Part shown: piece after piece, positions 28,182 to 38,441 of the stretch
How positions within the stretch are numbered: the stretch's first letter is position 1
Layout: each line of letters starts with the position of its first letter
Origin: Allorhizobium paknamense
GTDB lineage: Bacteria; Pseudomonadota; Alphaproteobacteria; Rhizobiales; Rhizobiaceae
Reading direction: 5' to 3'
NCBI RefSeq assembly: GCF_030815125.1
Contig: NZ_JAUSWH010000002.1
Coordinates: forward strand, 124,001-188,000
DNA: 64,000 nucleotides
Program-made: the position numbers and the translations under genes
The notes under the pieces: model-generated
Seen by the model: the letters and a program-made list of their open reading frames with translations, nothing else
Databases searched by the model: none
What the model was told of the DNA's origin: nothing

Positions 28182-28411
28182 TTCTTCCCGCCTGTCCCGT
28201 GCTGCGGCAAGATCCGGCGGCGGCCCGCCCGTCTGTCGCAAATACCAAAAGAACGCAGCGCTCCGGTGCCGATGAAGGAGGTGCCGCGCTGCAATGGGCG
28301 CTTTTTAGCGCCCTTGCCCTCGAATGCAAGTGGTTTGACAGGTTCCATCCCTTGAAATTCGCAGGAGTGGCAAAAAACCCCGGATGGCGCTCCAAAACCG
28401 CACAGCCACTG

Positions 28412-29347
28412 TCAGCTTCGGCTGTGGTTTCGCCAATCCAGATAGTCCTCGATGGTGCGGGTTGCGATCAATTGCATGATCGAAGCCGGAACAGCGGCCC
28501 AGGGGTCGGCGGCCTTGCCGGGAATGGCCTGCTGGCCCTGGATGCGGTGCAGGCGGTTGCCGCTCGCATCCAGCACATCCCAGACATAGACAATGTTGAC
28601 CGTGCTGCCCTCGCCATAGGCGGACAGATAGCCCTTCAGCACATACTGGCTGGGCTGGTCCGCCGAAAGCAGAATGGTCAGCCCTTTGGCTCTTGCCTCC
28701 GCCGCCAGTTGCCGCGCCAGCGGTGTCAGCACCGGTTCCGGCGCGCCGATGATCGGCAGGAAGCGGATGGCATTGCGGTCAGCCGCGGGCAGGGCGGCCT
28801 CGCGGGTGGGCGGGGCGGCTTGGGCAGTGGTTGTTGGGGCAGTGGTCGTTGGGGCCGGGTCGGTTGCTGTCTGTTCCGGCTGCGGTTCAGGCTCGGCCAT
28901 CGGCTGCGAGCGCGGTTGATGCTGATGTGACGATTGCCTGTGCTGGCGTGCCGGCGCATCGGACACGGGCGTATCCAGCGGCTGTGAAGCGGCGGGGTTA
29001 TAGCCCTGTTGCAGCGCTTCGGCCTGGGCTTCCAGCGTATTCTGGGGGCCACGCGTGGTGCTTTCGGCAAGGTCCGGCGCAGGCTGCGGTGGGCTCACAT
29101 AAGCCTGTGCGTAGGGGGCTTGGGCATAGGTCTGGCGACGCGGCATCTGGCCACCCGGCACATCTTCAGGTGGGATCGGTCCATGCTCATTCTGCCGCAT
29201 GGCCGTCTGCATATCGGCCTCGGTGAGAGGTGAACTGGAGATCGATCCGCTGGTGCCGACATCCACCTGCGGGGTCAACGTGTCATAGGTGCTGCAACCG
29301 ACAAGCGCTGCAAGCGTTACGGCCATGGCAGAGCGATCGATGCGCAT
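28412..29347 (-). CDS. Predicted lipoprotein with Pro/Gln-rich linker
   Basis: 311 residues. The N-terminus MRIDRSAMAVTLAALVGCSTYD has a lipobox (ALVGC), so it should be lipid-anchored after Lgt action. Residues about 35-185 are low complexity (Pro, Gln, Thr, Ala), a likely flexible spacer across the periplasm. The C-terminal 120 residues are folded: IIGAPEPVLTPLARQLAAEA, YVLKGYLSAYGEGSTVNIVYVWDV, QGQQAIPGKAADPWAAVP. This last domain recurs in rhizobial lipoproteins of unknown role. GAGGAG precedes the ATG. No operon partner is obvious; prs starts 230 bp downstream. Confidence 0.8.
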   Translation of the reverse strand: MRIDRSAMAVTLAALVGCSTYDTLTPQVDVGTSGSISSSPLTEADMQTAMRQNEHGPIPPEDVPGGQMPRRQTYAQAPYAQAYVSPPQPAPDLAESTTRGPQNTLEAQAEALQQGYNPAASQPLDTPVSDAPARQHRQSSHQHQPRSQPMAEPEPQPEQTATDPAPTTTAPTTTAQAAPPTREAALPAADRNAIRFLPIIGAPEPVLTPLARQLAAEARAKGLTILLSADQPSQYVLKGYLSAYGEGSTVNIVYVWDVLDASGNRLHRIQGQQAIPGKAADPWAAVPASIMQLIATRTIEDYLDWRNHSRS

Positions 29348-29464
29348 CGGCTGGCTCCTCGATAGGACAGGATATCGCCGTCACGCACCCCGATGCCGGC
29401 GACTATTGTGCCAGCCTCGCAGAAAACAGTTAAATTTTTAAACACAGGGGAGCAACTGCCCCGA

Positions 29465-30616
29465 TTATCGCAGCAGCAGGTCGAGGGAGTGGCGCGAAAG
29501 TGCCTTCGGGGCCTCTTCCGTGGTCAGATAGGTCTGGCCAAGCGTCATTGCGGCATTGCGGTCGCTATCCAGCAGGATCACATGCAGGAAAAGCGCCATG
29601 TTCGGGGCGATCGGCTGGCTGTTGCCCGCCATGAACATCTGCGGTTCCATCCAGGTGGGGGCAAAGCGGGCGCCGAGAGAATAGCCGCAGGCATTCAGCC
29701 TGTGGCGGGTCAGCCCGCTGTCATCCAGCATCCGTGCCTGGATCTCGAAAATCTCCGCGAAGGTCTGGCCGGGGCGAAGCTTGCCCTCCATGGCCTGAAG
29801 CGTGGCGAGTGCTGCCTCATAAAGCTCCAGATGGCGGCTGGTCGGTTCGCCGATCAGCACGGTGCGGCGCATTGCGGCATGATAATGGGCATGCACACCC
29901 GCCCATTCCAGTGTCAATTGATCGCGCGCGCCCAGCCGGCGGCGGCTGGAAGTATAGCGGCAGAGGAGCGCTTCCTCGCCGGAGCCAAGGATGAAGCCAT
30001 GGGCGGGATAGTCGCCGCCGCCTTTAAGCACGGCTGCCTGCATGGCGGAGAGAATGGCGGCTTCGTCGGCATCGGCGCGGATCAGCGGCAGGGCGGCATC
30101 CAGCGCATCATCCGCCAGTTCGGCGGCGCGCTGGATATGCGCCATCTCGGCAGGGCTCTTGATCAGCCGGAGATCGCTGACAAGGCTGGAGGCATCGATC
30201 AACTCGCCGAAGCTCAGCAATTGATTGTCCACCAGCCTTGCGGTGCGGCCGGTCATGCCGTGGGTGTCATATTCCACGCCGATCCGGCAACCCAGCAGGT
30301 CCATGTCGCTCAGCAGGTTTTTCAGGTCCATGCTGGGATCGGCATTGGTGCGGTCGACCCAGATGACGATGTTTTCGATGATCGAGGTCAGCCGCGCCTG
30401 TCTGAGATCCGGTGAGCGGGTGAGCAGCGCCATCTCGCCATTGGCTTTCACCACCAGCGTCTGGAAAAAACAATAGCCAAAGCTGTCATAGCCCGTCAGC
30501 CAGTACATGCTTTCCTGGGCAAAGAGCAGCATGGCATCCAGCTTGTCCTCGCGCATGCGGGCCGTCAGCCTGCCCAGTCGGGTGTCATATTCTTCCCTGG
30601 CGAAATGCAGCATCAT
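29465..30616 (-). CDS. M24 (pita-bread fold) peptidase-family protein, metal site degenerate
   Basis: 383 residues with a creatinase-type N-terminal domain and an M24 catalytic domain. Where active aminopeptidases have D-x11-D in the metal site, this protein has EWAGVHAHYHAAMRRT, so the first Asp is Glu and the second is Ala. The His region reads ACGYSLGARFAPTWMEP, like metal-free creatinase/ectoine-hydrolase-type members. It may therefore be a non-metallo C-N hydrolase rather than an Xaa-Pro peptidase. The start overlaps the pgeF stop in an ATGA arrangement with GGAG upstream, so it is coupled to pgeF. Substrate unknown. Confidence 0.82.
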   Translation of the reverse strand: MMLHFAREEYDTRLGRLTARMREDKLDAMLLFAQESMYWLTGYDSFGYCFFQTLVVKANGEMALLTRSPDLRQARLTSIIENIVIWVDRTNADPSMDLKNLLSDMDLLGCRIGVEYDTHGMTGRTARLVDNQLLSFGELIDASSLVSDLRLIKSPAEMAHIQRAAELADDALDAALPLIRADADEAAILSAMQAAVLKGGGDYPAHGFILGSGEEALLCRYTSSRRRLGARDQLTLEWAGVHAHYHAAMRRTVLIGEPTSRHLELYEAALATLQAMEGKLRPGQTFAEIFEIQARMLDDSGLTRHRLNACGYSLGARFAPTWMEPQMFMAGNSQPIAPNMALFLHVILLDSDRNAAMTLGQTYLTTEEAPKALSRHSLDLLLR

Positions 30617-31410
30617 CTTTGCTCCATAAGGGCAATGGCCGAAACCTGACGTCCGTAATCCGGCTCTTTGGCATGGGTGGTGCGGCGATAGGAAAAGAAG
30701 GTGTCCGGATCGGCATAGGTGCAGAGCCCCAGACTGTCTGCCTGCACCCCGGCCTTTGTCAGCCTTTGCACGGTCAGCCCCGGCAAGTCGAAATAGGCGT
30801 GGCCCGGCTTTTCCGACGGCCGGAAGAAACGGGCATAGTCCGCATCATGCGCCAGAAAGCGCTCCACGAATTCCGGCCCCACTTCGTAGGCCGCGCCGCT
30901 GATGGAGGGGCCAAGCGTGGCGATGATTGCCTCCCGCCGCGCCCCCAGCGCCACCATGGCCGCGATGGTGTTTTCCAAAACGCCGGTCAGCGCGCCCTTC
31001 CAGCCGGCATGGGCCGCGCCGATCACCCGCGCTTCAGCGTCTGCAAACAGGATTGGCCCGCAATCGGCAGACAGCACCCCGAGAATGACGCCGGGCGTGC
31101 GGCTCACCATGGCGTCCGCCTGCGGGCGCTCGCTGCCGAACGGTGCTTCGACGGTGACGACGTCGGCGGAATGGATCTGGTGGACAGTGGCGAGATTGTC
31201 CTCGCCAAGCCCGAAAAAGCCTGCGACCCGGCGACGGTTTTCCTGCACATGCGCGCGCAGATCCTGCGAGCCGATGCCGACGTTCAGACCGGCATAGATC
31301 CCCTCCGAAACCCCGCCCTGGCGGGTGAAGAAGCCATGGCGGACGCCATGCGCCTCGGCCTTGGCAAGCGCCGGGCCCATGATCGGCCGGGGCGAAGACA
31401 CGGTTTCCAT
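30613..31410 (-). CDS. pgeF: Peptidoglycan editing factor / YfiH-type multicopper-like oxidase
   Basis: 265 residues with the family signatures HGFFTRQGGVSEG, ATVHQIHSADVV, LSADCGPILFAD, IGAAHAGWKGAL and CTYADPDTFFSYRR. The conserved His/Cys set binds zinc. E. coli PgeF stops mis-incorporation of L-Ser in the peptidoglycan stem. Adenosine or purine nucleoside phosphorylase activity is reported for relatives. The ATG at 31410 has GGAGG 7 nt upstream. It lies between a MidA-type methyltransferase and the M24 protein in a minus-strand operon with lgt, so the group joins envelope and lipoprotein functions. Confidence 0.93.
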   Translation of the reverse strand: METVSSPRPIMGPALAKAEAHGVRHGFFTRQGGVSEGIYAGLNVGIGSQDLRAHVQENRRRVAGFFGLGEDNLATVHQIHSADVVTVEAPFGSERPQADAMVSRTPGVILGVLSADCGPILFADAEARVIGAAHAGWKGALTGVLENTIAAMVALGARREAIIATLGPSISGAAYEVGPEFVERFLAHDADYARFFRPSEKPGHAYFDLPGLTVQRLTKAGVQADSLGLCTYADPDTFFSYRRTTHAKEPDYGRQVSAIALMEQR

Positions 31411-31459
31411 CGGCAATCCTCCGCTTGAGGTAAGAGGGGTTTTTCAGTGTATGCGGAGA

Positions 31460-32563
31460 TTACTCCGTAACAGGCCGGAACGGGGAAAGCGCCAGCGCCG
31501 GGCTTGAAACGGCCAGCACCTTGAACAGTTCCCCCATGCAGCCTTCTCCGGCACCCGCCAGCCGCTGCACGGCCTCGGTCAGTTCCTTCTGCACGGCTTC
31601 ATCCTTGCCGCGCCCAAGCGCGCCCGCCCGGTCGGCAAGACCGAGGCCCAGCAGGAAATCGCCCTGGCGGAGGCAGCCATTGACATGCACATTGCTGGCC
31701 ATCGCCGTGCGCGCCAGATCCTCGAAATCCACATGGCTGGTGAGGTCTGCCCGGCCGGGGCTTGCCAGCGGCGGATCGTAGCTGTGGTTCTTCACCGCCT
31801 GCAAGGTATCGCCGAAGCCGGTGGACATGTGGCCATAATCAATGATCAGCGCCGTGCCGCCTTCGCTTTTCAGCCGCTCGCACATGGCCTGCATCACCGC
31901 CTGCCGGGCAGGCGCGATCTCGAAGATTGTGCCATCCGGCGGCATGCTCGTGCCCGCGGGCAGAAGGGCCGGGTCCAGCGTCGCCACGCCAGTGGTGAAG
32001 GACAATTCGTTGTCGAGCCCGAGGCTGACCATGCGCTCACGGAAGCCGCCCGGCGTTTTCACGAATTGCCGGATCGGAATGGCGTCGAACAGTTCATTGG
32101 CCACCACCAGCACGAAACCATCCGGCACTTCATCGAAACTGTCATGCCAGGAAATCTTTTCGATATGCTGCTCCAGCGTCGCATGCTGCACCTCGCGCAG
32201 CCGGGCGCTGGTTTCCACCAGATGCACGGTGGAATCGCGGTAGAGATCGGGCGCAAGCCTTGCAATCACCCGCAGCATGTCGCTCATCATCGTGCCGCGC
32301 CCGGGGCCGACCTCGGCCAGCCGCACCGGTGCGGGCAGGCCGTGGCGCTGCCAGGCATGCACGATGAACACGCCGATCATCTCGCCGAACAACTGGCTGA
32401 TCTCCGGCGCGGTGATGAAATCGCCGCCGGTGCCGAAGGGCTCGCGGGTGCGATAATAGCCGTGCTCGGGATCGGCCAGGCACAGCGCGAAATAATCGGT
32501 AACGCTCAGCGGTCCGTTCATGCGGATCAGCGTCTTGATCTTGTCTGCGAGCGGGGTGGACAT
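31460..32563 (-). CDS. Class I SAM-dependent methyltransferase, MidA/NDUFAF7 family
   Basis: 367 residues. YFALCLADPEHGYYRTREPFG, DFITAPEISQLFGEMIG and LAEVGPGRGTMMSDML (SAM loop) are diagnostic of the family that includes mitochondrial NDUFAF7/MidA, an arginine methyltransferase for complex I assembly. Whether the bacterial member methylates NuoD-type subunits is not proven. The ATG at 32563 has AAGGAG 9 nt upstream. An ATG at 32584 that overlaps the lgt stop is an alternative. It follows lgt and precedes pgeF in one operon. Confidence 0.9.
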   Translation of the reverse strand: MSTPLADKIKTLIRMNGPLSVTDYFALCLADPEHGYYRTREPFGTGGDFITAPEISQLFGEMIGVFIVHAWQRHGLPAPVRLAEVGPGRGTMMSDMLRVIARLAPDLYRDSTVHLVETSARLREVQHATLEQHIEKISWHDSFDEVPDGFVLVVANELFDAIPIRQFVKTPGGFRERMVSLGLDNELSFTTGVATLDPALLPAGTSMPPDGTIFEIAPARQAVMQAMCERLKSEGGTALIIDYGHMSTGFGDTLQAVKNHSYDPPLASPGRADLTSHVDFEDLARTAMASNVHVNGCLRQGDFLLGLGLADRAGALGRGKDEAVQKELTEAVQRLAGAGEGCMGELFKVLAVSSPALALSPFRPVTE

Positions 32564-32580
32564 GACCGGCGGCTCCTTGT

Positions 32581-33423
32581 TCATCCCTGTTTCACCGCCC
32601 GCTGTGCCCGGACGATGGCCCAGAGGCCGAGCGCCAGCATCGGTGTGGACAGAACCATGCCCATGGTCAACCAGTTTCCTGCCAGATAGCCCAATTGCGC
32701 ATCCGGTTCGCGGAAGAATTCCACGAAAATCCGCGCCAGCGCATAACCGCAGATGAAAATGCCGCTCACCGTGCCCGGCGCCTTCAACAGGCCACCCTTG
32801 CGGCCCGCAAGCTGCACGACGATCAGGAGAAGGATGCCCTCCAGCGCCGCTTCGTAAAGCTGGCTCGGATGGCGGGAGAAGGGGCCGCCTGTGGGAAACA
32901 CCATGGCCCACGGCACATCCGAGGCGCGCCCCCACAATTCGCCATTGATGAAATTGGCGATGCGGCCGAAGAACAGCCCGATCGGCGCCACGCTGGCGAC
33001 AAGGTCGAACAGCGACCAGGTGGGCAGGGCATGGCGGCGGGCAAAGAGGATCATCGCCAGCGTCGCTCCGGTCAGCCCGCCATGGAAGGACATGCCGCCA
33101 TTCCAGACCTGCAGGGCCAGCAGCGGATTGGCCAGCACGGGATCGAGATCGTAGAACAGCACATAGCCGATGCGCCCGCCCAGCACGATGCCGACAGCGG
33201 CCCAGACGAGAAAGTCATCGAGATGGCGGTCGGTGATGGCGATGCTGTTGCCCGGCCAGAGGCTGGCCTTGGCAATCATCCGCCGCGCCAGCCACCAGCC
33301 GATCAGAATGCCCGCCACATAGGCCAGCCCATACCAGCGTATGGCAAGCGGCCCGATGGCGATGGCCACGGGATCGATTTCGGGATAGGCCAGCAGGGCG
33401 GCGTAATTGGCTATGGTTGTCAA
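32581..33423 (-). CDS. lgt: Prolipoprotein diacylglyceryl transferase
   Basis: 280 residues and seven transmembrane helices, with MSFHGGLTG (essential His) and the Lgt signature GRIANFINGELWGR. It adds diacylglycerol to the lipobox Cys of prolipoproteins in the inner membrane, including the predicted lipoprotein at 28412-29347. I take a TTG at 33423 (TTIANYAALLAYPEIDP) because it gives the normal length and fits the conserved N-terminus. The longer in-frame start at 33546 adds 41 unrelated residues. It is first in the operon lgt-midA-like-pgeF-M24 and diverges from ubiK. Confidence 0.95.
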   Translation of the reverse strand: MTTIANYAALLAYPEIDPVAIAIGPLAIRWYGLAYVAGILIGWWLARRMIAKASLWPGNSIAITDRHLDDFLVWAAVGIVLGGRIGYVLFYDLDPVLANPLLALQVWNGGMSFHGGLTGATLAMILFARRHALPTWSLFDLVASVAPIGLFFGRIANFINGELWGRASDVPWAMVFPTGGPFSRHPSQLYEAALEGILLLIVVQLAGRKGGLLKAPGTVSGIFICGYALARIFVEFFREPDAQLGYLAGNWLTMGMVLSTPMLALGLWAIVRAQRAVKQG

Positions 33424-33657
33424 TGCTATGCTTTCAGGTGTTTGCGGGAAAATGGCGGTGCGCGTTGCACCGGTCAAGATGAATCTCTGGTGAGTGTCTC
33501 CGGGCGGGCCGTCATCCGCATTTTTTTCCTTGCAACGGCTGCCCACACTCCCTACCTCAAAATCAGGTGGAATGAAGACGCCGCCAAGGATAAGCGATGG
33601 CGGTTACCGTTTTTCGGCGGAGGATATCCGCCCGACCAGCACAGATGGAGCACCAGG

Positions 33658-33930
33658 ATGAGCACCGGAACCAACCGTTTCATGGATGAGTTCGCCAGGC
33701 TGATGACCGACGCCGCCGGCGCCGCCCAGGGCATGCGCAAGGAAGTGGAGCAGGCTTTTCACGCCCAGGCCGAACGCTGGCTGAACGGGCTCGATGTCGT
33801 GCGCCGCGAGGAGTTCGACGTGGTGCGCGAGATGGCGGTGAAGGCGCTGGAGGAAAACGAGGCGCTCAAGGCGCGCATCGAGACCCTTGAGGCCCGCCTG
33901 AATAGCCCGGCCACTCCCACCGAAGGCTGA
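33658..33930 (+). CDS. ubiK: UbiK family ubiquinone-biosynthesis accessory factor (BMFP/YqiC-like)
   Basis: 90 residues: NRFMDEFARLMTDAAGAAQG, an amphipathic N-terminal helix, then a coiled coil (VVREMAVKALEENEALKARI) typical of membrane-fusogenic BMFP proteins now called UbiK. It forms trimers and helps the Ubi complex with aerobic ubiquinone synthesis, which fits a genome that uses the bc1 complex. Short Pro/Thr-rich tail. The ATG at 33658 has GGAG about 8 nt upstream. It diverges from lgt, with a terminator 67 bp downstream. Confidence 0.88.
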   Translation: MSTGTNRFMDEFARLMTDAAGAAQGMRKEVEQAFHAQAERWLNGLDVVRREEFDVVREMAVKALEENEALKARIETLEARLNSPATPTEG

Positions 33931-34407
33931 TTACGGAAAAGGGCGCGTTTCACGCTCGGCTGCCGTAGATTCTTTCGCAAATCAATAATCACGTTGAAAA
34001 ACGGTCGCAGGGCTTGCGGCCGTTTTTGTTTTGATTCGAGACACTTAACGGGACTCGTTTCCGGGCGCTCCAGGCCCTTGTTAAGGATTTTTTTTCCACA
34101 TGTGGAGATTGCCAAAAAAGGCAGTTGGCAGAGTCGGTTAAGCCGCAATCACGAAGTAGCGCACCAAGCCCTGTCCACAGCGCCGGAGGGGATTTGCCCG
34201 GCAGGGGGCTGGCGTCGACTCCGCCCCGCTATACACTGATTTTAAATGATGATTCGAAACGAGCCCGGCAAGCTTCGGGCAGGGTGCCTATGGGTATTCT
34301 GGGGGTGCGGGCATCATTTCGAAGCGTGTTTTCCGGTTAGTGCGTTGGTTTCGTCGATGGTCGTCGCGTTCATCGTCACTCGTCATTCCGGATCGAAAAG
34401 GTGCTGC
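33931..34407. other. Intergenic region between ubiK and the YbjN gene
   Basis: 477 bp. After the ubiK terminator there is a T run (34087-34095) followed by the palindrome CCACATGTGG (34096-34105) and no credible gene. An open frame upstream of the YbjN start lacks a ribosome-binding site. Confidence 0.4.
33997..34027 (+). terminator. Terminator of ubiK
   Basis: AAAAACGGTCGC pairs with GCGGCCGTTTTT around AGGGCTT and runs into TGTTTTG. Confidence 0.8.
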
Positions 34408-34908
34408 ATGAGCCTGATGGAATTGCAATTTGAACGCCAGTCCAACCCGGTCGACATGATCGAGTTCGTCGCCTCCAGCAATGACTGGTCTTTCGAGCGG
34501 TCGGGCGAGGATGAGATCGCCATGACCGTGGTCGGGCGCTGGGCCTCCTACCAGGTCTCTTTCTCCTGGATGGAAGAATATGAGGCGCTGCATTTGGCCT
34601 GTGCCTTCGATCTGAAGGTGCCGGAAAAGCGCGCCATCGAAATCCTGCGTCTTCTGTCCCTGATCAACGGTCAGGTGCTGATGGGCCATTTCGATCTGTG
34701 GAACCAGGAAAACGCCGCGATTTTCCGCCAGTCCCTGCTTCTGGCAGGCGGTGCCGAGCCTACCAACCAGCAGGTGGAAGTGCTGCTGTCCAGCGCGGTC
34801 GAGGCCTGCGAGGCCTATTATCAGGCCTTCCAGTTCGTGGTCTGGTCGGGCATGGACGCCAAGTCAGCACTTGAGGCGGTGCTGTTCGAAACCGTCGGCG
34901 AGGCCTGA
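34408..34908 (+). CDS. YbjN domain protein
   Basis: 166 residues beginning MSLMELQFERQSNPVDMIEF. The fold, with SFSWMEEYEALHLACAFDLKVP and LLSLINGQVLMGHFDLWNQE, is that of the YbjN/type III secretion chaperone-like superfamily. Function unknown. In rhizobia and Brucella it stably precedes proC. AAGG lies 7-8 nt before the ATG. It ends 3 bp before proC, so the two are one operon with csaA. Confidence 0.85.
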   Translation: MSLMELQFERQSNPVDMIEFVASSNDWSFERSGEDEIAMTVVGRWASYQVSFSWMEEYEALHLACAFDLKVPEKRAIEILRLLSLINGQVLMGHFDLWNQENAAIFRQSLLLAGGAEPTNQQVEVLLSSAVEACEAYYQAFQFVVWSGMDAKSALEAVLFETVGEA

Positions 34909-34911
34909 TCC

Positions 34912-35718
34912 ATGGCAGGTCCCATTGTGCTCGTCGGCGCCGGCAATATGGGCGGCGCCATGCTCACCGGATGGCTCAAGGCCGGTCTCGGCGGCGACCG
35001 GGTGATCGTCATCGATCCCGGTCCGAGCGAGGCCATGGCCGCGCGGATCGCCGAAAGTGGCGCCCGGCACATGACCACGGCACCCGCAGGTGTGACGGCG
35101 GGCATCCTGTTCCTGGCGGTGAAGCCGCAGGTGATGGAGGCGGTGCTGCCGCCGCTGAAAGGCCTGGTGGGTGAGGGCACGGTCGTCGTTTCCGTGGCGG
35201 CGGGCAAGACCATCGGTTTCCTGGAGAGCCATCTTGGCTCCGCCGGCATGGTGCGCGCCATGCCCAATACGCCTGCCATGGTGGGCCGGGGCATTACCGG
35301 CGCCTATGCCAATCCCCGCGTGACGGAAGCCCAGCGCGCCGAAGTGCATGATTTGCTCAAGGTCAGCGGCCCGGTGGAATGGGTGGCGGAGGAGCGCGAT
35401 ATCGATGCCGTCACCGCCGTCTCCGGCAGCGGCCCGGCCTATGTTTTCTATCTCGTGGAGTGCCTTGGCGAGGCGGGCCGCAAAGCCGGCCTGCCGGCGG
35501 ACCTCGCCATGCGCCTCGCACGGGAAACTGTCGCGGGGGCTGGTGAACTGCTTCACCAGTCCCCCGACGACGCTGCCATTCTGCGCCGGAATGTTACCTC
35601 TCCGGGCGGCACAACCGCAGCAGCCCTGGCCGTGCTGATGGCCGAGGACGGTATGCAGCCTTTGTTCGACAAGGCAGTCGCCGCCGCCAAACAGCGCGCC
35701 GAGGAACTGGCATCGTGA
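34912..35718 (+). CDS. proC: Pyrroline-5-carboxylate reductase
   Basis: 268 residues. N-terminal Rossmann motif [46 protein letters not shown], and the C-terminal dimer domain with [19 protein letters not shown] and [16 protein letters not shown], the ProC signature. It catalyses the last step of proline synthesis with NAD(P)H. Length and motif set are normal. It is the middle gene of ybjN-proC-csaA. Its TGA overlaps the GTG start of csaA. Confidence 0.97.
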   Translation: MAGPIVLVGAGNMGGAMLTGWLKAGLGGDRVIVIDPGPSEAMAARIAESGARHMTTAPAGVTAGILFLAVKPQVMEAVLPPLKGLVGEGTVVVSVAAGKTIGFLESHLGSAGMVRAMPNTPAMVGRGITGAYANPRVTEAQRAEVHDLLKVSGPVEWVAEERDIDAVTAVSGSGPAYVFYLVECLGEAGRKAGLPADLAMRLARETVAGAGELLHQSPDDAAILRRNVTSPGGTTAAALAVLMAEDGMQPLFDKAVAAAKQRAEELAS

Positions 35719-36068
35719 GCGAGCCGACCGAACAGCTCATCAGCTTTGCCGATTTCGAAAAGGTCGATATCCGTGTCGGTACGATTATCGAGGCGGAGGT
35801 TTTTCCAGAGGCGCGCAAGCCTGCCTACAAGCTGCGCATCGATTTCGGCCCGGAGATCGGCATCAAGCGCTCTTCCGCGCAGATCACCGTGCATTATACG
35901 CCGGAAACCCTTGTGGGACGGCAGGTTCTGGGCGTGGTCAATTTCCCGCCGCGCCAGATCGGGCCTGTGCGCTCGGAAGTGTTGACGCTGGGCTTCGAGG
36001 ATGAAAACGGCGCGATTGTACTGGCGAGCGTCACCGGCCCGGTGCCGAATGGGCGAAAGATGATGTGA
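35715..36068 (+). CDS. csaA: tRNA-binding protein, CsaA type
   Basis: 117 residues of OB-fold: [43 protein letters not shown] and [17 protein letters not shown], the EMAP/CsaA-type tRNA-binding domain. Bacillus CsaA has export-chaperone activity and binds tRNA. The physiological role in alphaproteobacteria is open. A GTG start overlaps the proC TGA by 4 bp (GTGA), so it is translationally coupled. A strong shared terminator follows. Confidence 0.92.
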   Translation: MSEPTEQLISFADFEKVDIRVGTIIEAEVFPEARKPAYKLRIDFGPEIGIKRSSAQITVHYTPETLVGRQVLGVVNFPPRQIGPVRSEVLTLGFEDENGAIVLASVTGPVPNGRKMM

Positions 36069-36103
36069 TCGAGCAGATCGGCACGTCGAAAGCTGACCAA
36101 AAT

Positions 36104-36141
36104 AAAAGCCCGGCGGTGATGGAGATCACCGCCGGGCTTTT
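36104..36141. terminator. Bidirectional terminator between csaA and the aminotransferase
   Basis: Perfect 17-bp stem AAAAGCCCGGCGGTGAT / ATCACCGCCGGGCTTTT with loop GGAG. It serves the plus-strand ybjN-proC-csaA message and the minus-strand aminotransferase gene. Confidence 0.93.
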
Positions 36142-36154
36142 CATAATCAAGGAA

Positions 36155-37414
<1,260 letters not shown>

Positions 37415-37501
37415 CTAGCTCTATGACAATTCCGCCCCCCCATAGCAAGCGGAAAGGCACCCCGAATTCGCTTTTCTTGCGCAGTGCAAAAGCCTGTCTG
37501 A

Positions 37502-37728
37502 TACGAAGAGTCATTGAAAATGACGCTTCGTATTCCCTTTTCGAATATCTCAAGCTCCTGATGCATTTGAGATATTCGAAATCTCTTCGAGGCGAGGATG
37601 CATTACAGCGCCGTGCGTTTTATAAAACGCACAAAGGACGCTGTAACGCTTTAAATCTGCTGCATAATTTTCACCTTAAATCGACTCCGATTTAAGGAAT
37701 TATGCAGTAGCATCTGCGAGCCTTGGTA
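37502..37728 (+). mobile_element. Element A copy 2 (123 bp) split by element B, TGA duplication
   Basis: Left end TACGAAGAG at 37502, right end CCTTGGTA at 37728, flanked by TGA (37499-37501 and 37729-37731). Removing B plus one TA (104 bp) leaves exactly 123 bp, the same as the other two copies. The hairpin arms of A are conserved. Confidence 0.88.
37606..37707 (-). mobile_element. Element B copy 2 (102 bp) nested in element A
   Basis: Reverse orientation: CAGCGCCGTGCG at the left and AATTATGCAG at the right, with TA at 37604-37605 and 37708-37709. The intact A copies have a single TA at the same site (GATGCGT-TA-GCATC), which proves insertion with TA duplication. Confidence 0.88.
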
Positions 37729-37898
37729 TGACGGGTCTCGGTGCCAATTTCACGCCAGATCTTAACGCCTTGTCTACAAAAGTTAACCTGCCACAATATC
37801 GCCTTATTTTTTGCGGTGCAGTGCCGCATTTCGGTCCACTTCCCGGCCATTTCGGCAGGCTTTTATCGTCTCGCGGTTGAGCGGAAGGAAGCGGTGTC

Positions 37899-38321
37899 AT
37901 GGGTCGGGCAAAAGCGGAAAATGCGGTGTTGGTTTCGGGCACGCTGCCGGGTGCGAATCCGGTGTCGGTCAGGACTGCCGGTAAGCGCCCGGAAACACGT
38001 CAAAGCAAAGCACTCAAGCGGCTGATGGTCGCCTGGCTGCTGGCGGCTGTTTTCACCGGTCTTCTGGCTGTCGGCGTGCGCCCGGTGGAAGCCTCGGTGG
38101 AAGACGATGCAGCCCGCGTCGACACTGTCGAAACCGGCAGCATCGCCACCGCCACACACGCTGCTGGCCACGCCATTCAGGCGCAGGCCGCCGGGTCGCT
38201 GCATGTGCCGGATTCGCTTTCGGTGCTGGCGGATCGACGCCTTCTGGTTGTGCTGGCCGGGCTTGGGCTGGCACTGGTGTGGATCAATCGCCTGCCGCCC
38301 AGCAAGAAGGATGGCCGGTGA
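37899..38321 (+). CDS. Small membrane protein of unknown function
   Basis: 140 residues. A basic N-terminal tail, a hydrophobic segment MVAWLLAAVFTGLLAVGV (about 43-60), an Ala/His-rich middle, and a second helix RRLLVVLAGLGLALVWINRL near the C-terminus, ending KKDGR. No domain is recognised. GC-rich third codon positions and GGAAGGAAG before the ATG support a real gene. It stands alone between the A/B composite and an EamA permease gene. A role in the envelope is only inferred from the two membrane helices. Confidence 0.6.
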   Translation: MGRAKAENAVLVSGTLPGANPVSVRTAGKRPETRQSKALKRLMVAWLLAAVFTGLLAVGVRPVEASVEDDAARVDTVETGSIATATHAAGHAIQAQAAGSLHVPDSLSVLADRRLLVVLAGLGLALVWINRLPPSKKDGR

Positions 38322-38441
38322 TCCTGTGCCAATGATCTTCTGCCGATGATCCTATGATTGTGTGCGGCTGCCATCTGCCGCGCCGGGTTGCGGGGATAGG
38401 TTAGGGCTGATAAGTGCGCCGGAGAAACGAGGGCGCATCGC

